From: Spirosoma aerolatum
GTDB lineage: Bacteria > Bacteroidota > Bacteroidia > Cytophagales > Spirosomataceae
Assembly: GCF_002056795.1 (NCBI RefSeq)
Contig: NZ_CP020104.1
Location: 2,429,001-2,493,000, forward strand
DNA length: 64,000 nucleotides
Direction: 5' to 3'
The position numbers and the translations under genes were made by a program. Positions 43,429-51,157 of this stretch are shown here, in pieces. Each line of letters opens with the position of its first letter. The first letter of the stretch is position 1. The notes below the pieces were generated by a model. It did no database searches and was not told where the DNA came from. It worked only from the letters and a program-made list of their open reading frames with translations.

Positions 43429-44619
43429 TCACATGCCCCCCACTGTCGGATACCAGTCGGGTCGGTAAGGGTCCTGATGGAAACGGGCGTAGTAATCGCC
43501 TTTTTCTTCGTAATAGTTCTCGTAATGCTTCATCTTGTCTTCGTCCAGCGACACACCTAAACCGGGGCCGGTCGGGACTTTGATGCAGCCCTTTTCGTAC
43601 TTCATTAATCCACCTTCAATGATATCGTCGGTGAGGTAGTGGTAATGGGCGTCACCGGCGAAGTTCATCTGTGGAATGGTTGAGGCCGTATGGATCATGG
43701 CTGCCAGTTCGATGCCGAATTCTGCCCCTGAGTGCATGGCTACGCCCAGATTGAACGTATTACAAACAGCCGTCAGCTCTTTCACCCCGCGAGGCCCTTC
43801 CCAGTAATGAATGTCGGTCAGGATAATATCGACCGAACCCATGCGAATGGCGGGAGCCAGGTCATCGAATTTGGCGGGATACATGTTGGTGGCAATCGGA
43901 ATCCGTATCTGTTTGCGGACGGCTGCATTTCCTTCCAAGCCCCAGGATGGATCTTCAAAATACTCGATGTTCAGGTCTTCCAGCCGACGCCCGATCTGTA
44001 CGGCGGTCTGCACCGACCATAGCCCGTTGGGGTCAATGCGTAGCCCGAAATCATCGCCCAATTTCTGGCGGCAGAGTTCCAGCACCCGCGCTTCTTCTTT
44101 TGGCGATTTTACCCCCGCTTTCAGCTTCATCGAATTTACGCCCAGGGTTTCATGCAGCTCGACGCAGAAATCGGCCATATCTTCGGGCGTTTCGTCGTTT
44201 CCGCCACCGGGTCGGTCATACCGCCAGAACAGGTAGGCAATAAACGGTACTTCATCGCGAATGCGCCCGCCCAACAGGTCGCTTAAGGGCCGATTCAATA
44301 CCTTGCCCTGAATATCGAGGCAGGCCATTTCGATGGCAGCATACAAGCGGGCATTAGACAGGTAGTAAATACTCCGGAGTACTTTCAGCTTGATCTTTTC
44401 GAGATGGAACGGATCTTCGCCGATGATACGCGGTTTTAATTTTTGCAGAGTCCCTCGCTGATCGCCACCGCCCACCTCGCCCAATCCAACGATTCCTTCG
44501 TCGGTGAAGATTTCGAGAATGGTTCGCAGGAAATAACCGGGATGCACGCCCGTGTTATGGCGCAGTTGCGCATTGAGGGGAATAGCGACGCAACGAGTGC
44601 GGATGTCAATAATTTTCAT
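43429..44619 (-). CDS. Enolase-superfamily sugar-acid dehydratase, glucarate-dehydratase-like
   Basis: 396 residues. The enolase-superfamily capping and barrel domains are complete. The acid/base Lys motif is MKLKAG (KxK). Metal ligands are in LRIDPNGLW (Asp), EYFEDPSW (Glu), and the third metal site follows near TNMYPAK. The segment DIILTDIHYWEG and the His in GVAMHSGAEFGI match the glucarate dehydratase subgroup pattern (D-H dyad). These enzymes dehydrate hexarates or aldonates to 2-keto-3-deoxy acids in the cytoplasm. It is 27 bp downstream of a GH10 xylanase gene and upstream of the SDR. Substrate might be a uronic- or aldonic-acid derivative of hemicellulose. Confidence 0.82.
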   Translation of the reverse strand: MKIIDIRTRCVAIPLNAQLRHNTGVHPGYFLRTILEIFTDEGIVGLGEVGGGDQRGTLQKLKPRIIGEDPFHLEKIKLKVLRSIYYLSNARLYAAIEMACLDIQGKVLNRPLSDLLGGRIRDEVPFIAYLFWRYDRPGGGNDETPEDMADFCVELHETLGVNSMKLKAGVKSPKEEARVLELCRQKLGDDFGLRIDPNGLWSVQTAVQIGRRLEDLNIEYFEDPSWGLEGNAAVRKQIRIPIATNMYPAKFDDLAPAIRMGSVDIILTDIHYWEGPRGVKELTAVCNTFNLGVAMHSGAEFGIELAAMIHTASTIPQMNFAGDAHYHYLTDDIIEGGLMKYEKGCIKVPTGPGLGVSLDEDKMKHYENYYEEKGDYYARFHQDPYRPDWYPTVGGM

Positions 44620-44646
44620 AAGCGAAAGAGCTTTCGGGCTTTCTGT

Positions 44647-45987
44647 TTATAAGTCAAGTTGTACTGTAGTTGACTGGCCCTTTGCCAGTGTAAAGGTCTT
44701 TTCGATGGTTTTCTTGCCTACGGTCACTTTTACGGTATAGTCGCCGTAGAAACCCCGAAATGTGATCGGTTTTCCATCGGTTAGGGATGTCGTGAACGCG
44801 GTTTTCCATTCCCTATTAATCAGATTAGTAAGCGCAGTAAACGCTGGTTTGGGCGAAAAATCGCGATTGAGCAGCCCGCCGTTCCATTTGTCTTCACCTG
44901 CTACCGCCGTACCGTCGACGGTATTCCAGTAAATAATGGCTTCTACTGCCGGATGGCTAAACCAGATCCGATAGAAGTTTCGGGTCATTTTAGCCTGCTG
45001 TTGCAAACCCGTTTCGTTGTTGGGCAGCGTCGGGAAGGTAATTTCCGATATATGCAGGGGAACGCCGAACGAACCGAGCAAATCCATAGCCCGAAACAGT
45101 TCAGTAGGGGTGAGAGCCATGCCTTTCATGGTATTATCGAACATGGGCTGTTCGAATAAGTGAAACTGCATGCCAATACCGTCGATACGGGCTCCTTTTA
45201 GTTTCAGGTTCTCAATCAGCAGGTAATAGGGCGTAAACTCCCGTCGGTATCCCTGCCATGAACTGGGTGTATTTTCATTGATAAACAATCGCGTACTTTT
45301 TGGAAAATAGGCTTGTGCTGCCTGAAAGGCTTTACTGGCATAGTCGGGAGGCATGGGCACTTTATAGCGCGAAATCAGTAGCTCGTTGGTTACGTCCCAG
45401 GTTTTGATGGTTTCACCGTAGCGCTGCGCCAGTTCCTGAATATGCCGATCGATGATCGGCTGCATTTTCGATGTATCGGTTGGCATCCAGTCAGGAATGG
45501 CAAACATAGCTTCATCCCAAACGAGGGTATGGCCTCGGGGTGTAATGCCGTGTTTACGGCAAAAATCGAGCGCGACATCTGTGGGTGGTCGGCGGTAAAT
45601 GGGTTTACTATCGGCGGTGTAGCGCGGCTTTCCCTGCTCAGGTTCCAGCGTTTTCCAGTAAAACGGAATGGTTGCCAGATTGAACATCGACGTAAAAAAC
45701 GACTCGTACTTTTCGTTTTCCTGCGCTGTCGGAAACCCGTTGAGCATAAAGATATTTGCGCCAAACAGAAACGCATGGTTGGTCTGTCGGATGTCGACGG
45801 TTGCTTTGCGGATCGGCTTACCCTGTTTATCAACCAGGGTAAGCGTACAATCGCCTTTCCGGTGGGTTTCAATACCCTGTTGAATACGGGCTTCAATAGC
45901 CGGGTCGCTCCATAACGAATCGTAGCGAGCCGATTGGGCCATACTTTGAACCGTAACAAACAGTAAAGCTATTAGCAGATAACGCAT
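44647..45987 (-). CDS. GH10 endo-1,4-beta-xylanase with accessory N- and C-domains, paralogue 1
   Basis: The ATG at 45987 (MRYLLIALLFVTVQSMAQ, a signal peptide) gives 446 residues; the in-frame GTG at 46038 would start inside a palindromic repeat. Residues about 35-95 are a beta-sandwich (LTLVDKQGKPIRKATVDIRQ). The GH10 barrel follows, with RGHTLVWDE, acid/base Glu in WDVTNELLISRY, and nucleophile Glu in LHISEITFP. A short C-terminal beta module (ITFRGFYGDYTVKVTVG) ends the protein. It shares this whole layout with the next upstream gene. Enzymes of this shape cleave internal xylan bonds; some act on xylo-oligosaccharides. Confidence 0.87.
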   Translation of the reverse strand: MRYLLIALLFVTVQSMAQSARYDSLWSDPAIEARIQQGIETHRKGDCTLTLVDKQGKPIRKATVDIRQTNHAFLFGANIFMLNGFPTAQENEKYESFFTSMFNLATIPFYWKTLEPEQGKPRYTADSKPIYRRPPTDVALDFCRKHGITPRGHTLVWDEAMFAIPDWMPTDTSKMQPIIDRHIQELAQRYGETIKTWDVTNELLISRYKVPMPPDYASKAFQAAQAYFPKSTRLFINENTPSSWQGYRREFTPYYLLIENLKLKGARIDGIGMQFHLFEQPMFDNTMKGMALTPTELFRAMDLLGSFGVPLHISEITFPTLPNNETGLQQQAKMTRNFYRIWFSHPAVEAIIYWNTVDGTAVAGEDKWNGGLLNRDFSPKPAFTALTNLINREWKTAFTTSLTDGKPITFRGFYGDYTVKVTVGKKTIEKTFTLAKGQSTTVQLDL

Positions 45988-45998
45988 AGGCTTATGGA

Positions 45999-46082
45999 AA
46001 TGGATAATGGACAATGGATAATTGAAAATGGCCATCACTTGATAATTAGACTATTATTAATTATCCATTTTTCATTGCCCAT
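45999..46082. repeat. Palindromic intercistronic repeat, family C copy 1
   Basis: AATGGATAATGGACAATGG and following bases pair with CCATTTTTCATTGCCCATT (arms about 27 bp, imperfect) around a 30-base loop, filling the space between the two GH10 genes directly after the upstream stop. A relative lies at 49565-49628. Confidence 0.7.
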
Positions 46083-46089
46083 TAATTTT

Positions 46090-47466
46090 TTAATCTAACA
46101 CGATGACCTGGGTACGGGCACCGCTTTTCGGGAACTGAACTTCTTTCTCGTATTTCTTTCCGTTTCGTTGGGTAACGATTTTATAGGTACCGTAAAAACC
46201 CCGGTAGCTTACTGCATTATTTCTAGGTGAGGCTGTTACGTTCGTACGCCATTCTTTATTGATAAGCCGATCCAGTACATCGTAGGCTGGTTTTTTGGTG
46301 AAATCGCGGTTCAGGAGCCCACCTTTCCATTTGTCTTCACCGGGAACAACTGTGCCGTCCGATTTGATACCGGCTGGGGCCGCCGTTCCATCGACCAGAT
46401 TCCACCAGATAATGCCCTCAACTTTCGGGTGACTAAACCACAGCTTGTAGTAATTTTCAGTCATTACCGCCTGGTATTCAGGCCCTTTTTCGGATAAAGC
46501 CGACACTGTAATTTCGGTAATGTGCAGCGGCAGATCGAAGTCAGAATACAGATCGAGTGTATTGAACAACGTGCTGGGCGTCATGGCTTTCCCTTTCAGA
46601 ATCTGCTCGTATTCGGGTTCAATGAAATTGTGGAACTGTAGACCGATGGCGTTGATTTTAGCCTTACGAAGCAGCAGATTTTCGATCAGCAGGTAGTCCG
46701 CATTGTATTCGCGTTTGTTGCTGCGGTTCCAGATGCTGGTCGTAAAGTTCAGCGTAAATACATTGCTACCCGGAAAAACGCGCTCACTTTCCTTAAAGGC
46801 TTTGAAGGCAAAATCTTTGGGCATCAGCACGTCTGGATGGCGGTCAGTTACTTCATTGACCACGTCCCAGATCTGAATATCGTGCCCATACCGCTCCGCG
46901 ATTTCTCCAAGGCGCTTACTTATTTTCTGCTCCATGATTTTTTCGTCCTTCGGTAGCCAGGTCGGAATCGACCAACGTGGGTTATCCCACACCAGTGTAT
47001 GCCCTTTGGGGGTGATGTTATTTTTTCGGGCAAATTCGAGCACAACATCAGGGGCCGGGCGACGGTAGCTGTACGGACTGTCTTTGCCGAAGCGTAGTTT
47101 ACCCGGTTCTGGCTCCAGTTCGGGCCAGTAGAACGGAATCGTCACAAAGTTGAACAGCTTTGTAAAATGCTCTTCGTAGAGCGCATCTTCTTTCGGGTTC
47201 TTAAACCCTTTCGTCATAAAGCCATTGGCCCCGAAATAAAAATCGTGGCGGGTTTGAGTTATAGCAACTTCGCCCGGTGAAATCGGATTGCCCTCTTTAT
47301 CGGTGAACTGAATCGTAAAAGCGCCCATCCGATTTTCGCGAATACCGTCGGTAATGCGTTGTTGAATCGCCGGATCGCTCCATTGATTTTTATAGTCGTC
47401 GGAAAGCTGGGCCGACGTCTGAAGTGCCGACAAGGTCAGTAATGTAGCCGTAACAATGTGTTTCAT
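46090..47466 (-). CDS. GH10 endo-1,4-beta-xylanase with accessory N- and C-domains, paralogue 2
   Basis: 458 residues with a signal peptide (ATLLTLSALQTSAQ). The domain order matches paralogue 1: N-terminal sandwich (FTIQFTDKEGNPISPGEVAI), GH10 barrel with KGHTLVWDN, acid/base Glu in IWDVVNEVTD, nucleophile Glu in LHITEITVS, then a C-terminal module (VSYRGFYGTYKIV). The paralogues are clearly alike but diverged in sequence, so they probably cut different decorated xylans. It is 68 bp downstream of the GH5-type gene. Confidence 0.87.
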   Translation of the reverse strand: MKHIVTATLLTLSALQTSAQLSDDYKNQWSDPAIQQRITDGIRENRMGAFTIQFTDKEGNPISPGEVAITQTRHDFYFGANGFMTKGFKNPKEDALYEEHFTKLFNFVTIPFYWPELEPEPGKLRFGKDSPYSYRRPAPDVVLEFARKNNITPKGHTLVWDNPRWSIPTWLPKDEKIMEQKISKRLGEIAERYGHDIQIWDVVNEVTDRHPDVLMPKDFAFKAFKESERVFPGSNVFTLNFTTSIWNRSNKREYNADYLLIENLLLRKAKINAIGLQFHNFIEPEYEQILKGKAMTPSTLFNTLDLYSDFDLPLHITEITVSALSEKGPEYQAVMTENYYKLWFSHPKVEGIIWWNLVDGTAAPAGIKSDGTVVPGEDKWKGGLLNRDFTKKPAYDVLDRLINKEWRTNVTASPRNNAVSYRGFYGTYKIVTQRNGKKYEKEVQFPKSGARTQVIVLD

Positions 47467-47534
47467 CTTACTGTATCAACCTGCCTGCAATTGACAGATT
47501 AGTTAGCCTCAAAAAATCTGTTGCTGAATTGCGT

Positions 47535-49442
47535 CTATTTTGCTGTTTTTAACGCTCCATTGAATCCGATATGAACCCGTGCAATCCACGGATACGTATT
47601 CGCTGCCTGAGCATTTCCGGTTACGATCTTGACTGCGATCGTTCGATACGGTAGTACAGGAACAGAGTACGTATACTTATCAATCGGATTATCTTTTTCC
47701 TTTGAAATTGGGCTTGGATAGGCTGGTCGATGGCGTTTGATAATTGCCCCCTCAGGTAATGGCTTCCAGGAGTCTCCATCAATCGAGTAAAGTAATTCAA
47801 TACTGTCTACCTTGTCGCTAAATGCGAAAACATCAATCCATTTTAAACGCTCGCCCCTATACACTAACTCGCCCGACCTACTCCCTGCGACTCGTTCCGC
47901 CTGAAAGAAATCCTCTTCTGTTTGCCTGAGCCTGGGCCAGGTTTCGGTACTAATTTTAAGGTTTTCAGTGTGTGAATAGGCGATTGAAAAGTCCTTTAGG
48001 TTATCCATGACCATACTGGTTTCAGGGGTTAATGGACCGATTGTATTCGAAGCGGGCGAAATACCTGACTCATTCTTGCCCTTAATCCGGTAATAGTATG
48101 ACTGGCCGGGTACTATGCTGGTATCGGTAAACAACGGATAAAAGTAGAGGTGATAACTGATGTCCAAATCACTACTAATAGTCTGCCAGGGACCTTTTGC
48201 CGACGTGGCTCTTTCTACGACATAGTATCTGGCTCCTGGTGAACAGCGCCATTTTAACGCCACTGCATTGGTCTCTACACTTGGATATAAATACGGCGCA
48301 TCGGTTGGAGCTGGCAGTGACAGCTCTTGTTCTCCTCTGATTTTATACCCGTAAGTTCGGATCAGCATCAGGTTTTCCCGTTCTTTGAAATAGTCACCGC
48401 TATCGAAGCCAGGCCAGCGGCTGCCGCCCCAGGAATAGGCATGAAACAGGGCATGACTACCCAGGCCACCAGTATACTGCGGCTTCATCAGGCTCCAAAG
48501 TAAGGCTCCACTGGTGCCCGTGCTGTAAACCTGTTCGAGTACATCCGTTAACCCTTCCAGTCGTTGAAACTCATCGACAATCATGGGACGCTTCCCTTTG
48601 CATTCGTTCCAGAGTTCGGTTACGCTGTTTCGATAGTTTGGATACTGCCGGGTTTTTACGATATCTAGTTTATCGTTATGTGCCAGTACATCAGTTATGA
48701 TCTCTTTCAACTGATCCACACCGTTTGCCCGACGAGGGTCAGCAATCAGGTGGTTGGGGTCAATACGTTTCAGATAATCGGCCATTTCCGCAATCCAAGC
48801 TCCCTTATTGTTGGGTACTTCGTTCCCAAATTCCCAGGCAAGAATCGCTTTATCGTTTTTGTAAACCTGTCCTGTAAATTGATTTTTTCGGTTAACAAAC
48901 ACGCGCAGCAAATCTTTGAATCCCTCTTTAACGGCCGGCGTATCGTAGTAATCGCCCCCTCCGTAAAGCGTACTGAAAGAGGTAGTCGATCCAAAAATCT
49001 TGTTCTCTTTGACCAGGCAAAGAATTACCCTGATTTTATACTTATTACATAATTCCAGCATCTTATCAATGCGCCTGAACGCTGTCTCATTATACGAGCG
49101 AGGGCCATTAACCAGCGCTTCAAATTCGCCGGAGCCGTCGTCAACGGTAATGCCCCAGGTCCGAATGGTTGTTACGCCCATCTGAACCATATCCTTAAAA
49201 TGAGCCTCCATTTCATAGGATAGCTCCATAGGATCGTAGCTATAGCCACTCGCCGGATTCGTGTTTTTATAGCCATCGTAATGACCCGTAATGTTTGGCG
49301 TATTTACCGCGATGAACCGGAATACCTTATTGCCATCCTTTAACTGGTCGCCTTCTCTTGTAATAAAATGAGTAAAGGCATCTGCTTTGCTAGTCAGGAC
49401 CCAAAGCAAGCAGAATATGGTATTGACAAATTTTACGTTCAT
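47535..49442 (-). CDS. Secreted GH5-type (mannanase-like) hydrolase with FnIII domain
   Basis: 635 residues with a signal peptide (TIFCLLWVLTSKADA). The N-terminal motif FITREGDQLKDGNKVFRFIA is typical of GH5 subfamily-7-like mannanases and relatives. The barrel has acid/base Glu in LAWEFGNEVPN and nucleophile Glu in PMIVDEFQRL. Residues about 370-470 form a fibronectin type III domain (VALKWRCSPGARYYVVERA, YYYRIKGKNESG). The C-terminal 150 residues are beta-rich, perhaps carbohydrate binding. Beta-mannan or glucomannan cleavage is likely but glucanase activity is possible. It lies between SusD and two xylanases, so the locus may target mixed hemicellulose. Confidence 0.78.
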   Translation of the reverse strand: MNVKFVNTIFCLLWVLTSKADAFTHFITREGDQLKDGNKVFRFIAVNTPNITGHYDGYKNTNPASGYSYDPMELSYEMEAHFKDMVQMGVTTIRTWGITVDDGSGEFEALVNGPRSYNETAFRRIDKMLELCNKYKIRVILCLVKENKIFGSTTSFSTLYGGGDYYDTPAVKEGFKDLLRVFVNRKNQFTGQVYKNDKAILAWEFGNEVPNNKGAWIAEMADYLKRIDPNHLIADPRRANGVDQLKEIITDVLAHNDKLDIVKTRQYPNYRNSVTELWNECKGKRPMIVDEFQRLEGLTDVLEQVYSTGTSGALLWSLMKPQYTGGLGSHALFHAYSWGGSRWPGFDSGDYFKERENLMLIRTYGYKIRGEQELSLPAPTDAPYLYPSVETNAVALKWRCSPGARYYVVERATSAKGPWQTISSDLDISYHLYFYPLFTDTSIVPGQSYYYRIKGKNESGISPASNTIGPLTPETSMVMDNLKDFSIAYSHTENLKISTETWPRLRQTEEDFFQAERVAGSRSGELVYRGERLKWIDVFAFSDKVDSIELLYSIDGDSWKPLPEGAIIKRHRPAYPSPISKEKDNPIDKYTYSVPVLPYRTIAVKIVTGNAQAANTYPWIARVHIGFNGALKTAK

Positions 49443-49564
49443 ACGTACTGGAGCTTGAGGCCAAAGGCTATACGACTACCTATCAATCACGTACTCAATC
49501 CTAAAAATGATGACAATCAGGTAGCCAACATGGGTCAACTACCTGACCAACCAACCTATTTGAA

Positions 49565-49628
49565 AATGGAAAATGAATAATGTCTTTTTTTTTCAGTCTG
49601 TATAACTTCCCATTGTTCATTATCCATT
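49565..49628. repeat. Palindromic intercistronic repeat, family C copy 2
   Basis: AATGGAAAATGAATAATG pairs with CATTGTTCATTATCCATT (16 of 18) around a 28-base loop, a few bases after the SusD stop at 49632. Confidence 0.7.
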
Positions 49629-49631
49629 ACC

Positions 49632-51083
49632 CTAGTACCCCGGATTTTGATCGGTAGGGGCAAGCGACGTATTGTAATTCAACTCCGATACCGGAATGGG
49701 CCAGAAGAGGTGTTTGTCGGCTACATCCTTGCCCGTTGCGGCCTTGATGATTTCTTTCAGTTTGGGTATCCCCAGCCGTTTCAGGTCGAGCCAGCGTTTC
49801 GCTTCGTACTGGGTTTCGTAGCCCCGCTCTTTCAGTACCAGATCGTTGAAGGTGGTGGCATTGTAATCGGTCAGTTTAAAGTCGACGTCCGAAGCGGTGG
49901 TGGGATTTTTTCCATATGCCCGCCGATGCACCTGATTCAGGGCTTCCATGGCCGCAGCCGTAGGGCCATTCCCCGCCCGACTGGCGGCTTCGGCATAGAG
50001 CAACAGAATATCGGCATACCGGTAAATCGGGAAATCGTTACCCGCCCCATCCTGCGTAGCGGCTAATGGATCGGAGAATTTCTTGCACAAAATGGTATTT
50101 TTCCCCAGACCAATATCCCAGCTATACCAGAAGGCCGTTTTCCGCAGGTCTTTATCATCCCAGTTTTTGATAACCGGATTGGTTTGTGTATCACTATAGT
50201 GGGCATAGAAGCCGCCAGCGCCATGTAGTTTTGAACCCGGATGATGGGCAAACATAGCGAGGTACATACCCTGCCCAGCCTGTCGGGTTTCTTTCAGATA
50301 CCAAACCTCTTCAGTCGATGTAACGACCGAAGGACCAAAAATCTTCGTATCAAACTCAGCTGCCGTTGTTACCGGAACCAGCGAAAACGCATTGGATTTA
50401 ATAATTTCATCGGCTTTGTCGCGGGCTTCGGCGTATTGATTTCGGGTGAAATAGACTTCGGCCAAAGCCGCTTTCGCGGCCCATTTGGTAGCACGGCCAA
50501 CTTGTGCACCTTTATCGGGCAGGTTCGTTTCAGCCTCCTTCAGATCGTTCAGAATCAGCGTATATACCTCTTCAACGGTGCTTCGTTTTACATTGGGTTC
50601 GTTTAGTTGCGCTTCGGTACGGATAGGAACCCCGCCCCAGTTCCGAACGAGCCAGAAATAAGCAAAGGCCCGCAGGTATTTGGCTTCGGCCACATATTTG
50701 GTTATGTCGGTCTGGCTAATGCTTTTCCCCTTGGGCGCATTCTGGATCACCAGATTCGCGTTCCGAATGGTCAGGTAAAACAACCGCCAGCCTTCGTCGG
50801 TACGTGGGATGTTGGTGCTGTTCAGGCCCTGAAAGTCGCTCAGTACCTGATAGCTACCCCGACCGTAACTGTAATCAGTGTACGCTTCAAGTTGGGCGCC
50901 TAACTGACCTGTTATGCCATTAGTCGCCCGGAGCTGGGCATAGGCCGCATTAACCGCCGACTCTACTTCACTAGCTGTATTATAGAATGTTTCAACAGCT
51001 ACGGCTTTGGGCTTTTCAATCAGCTCCTCCTGACAGGATTGAAGCAGACAAAGCACCGGGAGGAAGAATAGTATCTTTTTCAT
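49632..51083 (-). CDS. SusD/RagB-family glycan-binding lipoprotein
   Basis: 483 residues. The signal peptide ends in lipobox LLQSC (Cys17), giving a surface-exposed lipoprotein. SusD hallmarks are present: SEVESAVNAAYAQLRA, WRLFYLTIRNANLVIQNAP, YVAEAKYLRAFAYFWLVRNWGGVP (the TPR-like helices), and the C-terminal YRYADILLLYAEAASRAGN and RWLDLKRLG segments. It caps the SusC channel and binds oligosaccharides at the cell surface. It follows SusC with a 74-bp gap that contains a palindromic repeat. Nearby xylanases and GH5 suggest a hemicellulose ligand. Confidence 0.93.
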   Translation of the reverse strand: MKKILFFLPVLCLLQSCQEELIEKPKAVAVETFYNTASEVESAVNAAYAQLRATNGITGQLGAQLEAYTDYSYGRGSYQVLSDFQGLNSTNIPRTDEGWRLFYLTIRNANLVIQNAPKGKSISQTDITKYVAEAKYLRAFAYFWLVRNWGGVPIRTEAQLNEPNVKRSTVEEVYTLILNDLKEAETNLPDKGAQVGRATKWAAKAALAEVYFTRNQYAEARDKADEIIKSNAFSLVPVTTAAEFDTKIFGPSVVTSTEEVWYLKETRQAGQGMYLAMFAHHPGSKLHGAGGFYAHYSDTQTNPVIKNWDDKDLRKTAFWYSWDIGLGKNTILCKKFSDPLAATQDGAGNDFPIYRYADILLLYAEAASRAGNGPTAAAMEALNQVHRRAYGKNPTTASDVDFKLTDYNATTFNDLVLKERGYETQYEAKRWLDLKRLGIPKLKEIIKAATGKDVADKHLFWPIPVSELNYNTSLAPTDQNPGY

Positions 51084-51097
51084 TTTTCTAATTGTGG

Positions 51098-51157
51098 TTG
51101 AGCGATGGAGTGAATAGCTGACGCCTGATTTTATTCACTCAATCACTAATTCGCTCA
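51098..51157. repeat. Palindromic intercistronic repeat, family A copy 2
   Basis: TTGAGCGATGGAGTGAAT pairs with ATTCACTCAATCACTAATTC and GCTCA around a loop related to the copy at 30618-30680. It directly adjoins the SusC stop codon and could set the SusC:SusD transcript ratio. Confidence 0.72.
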
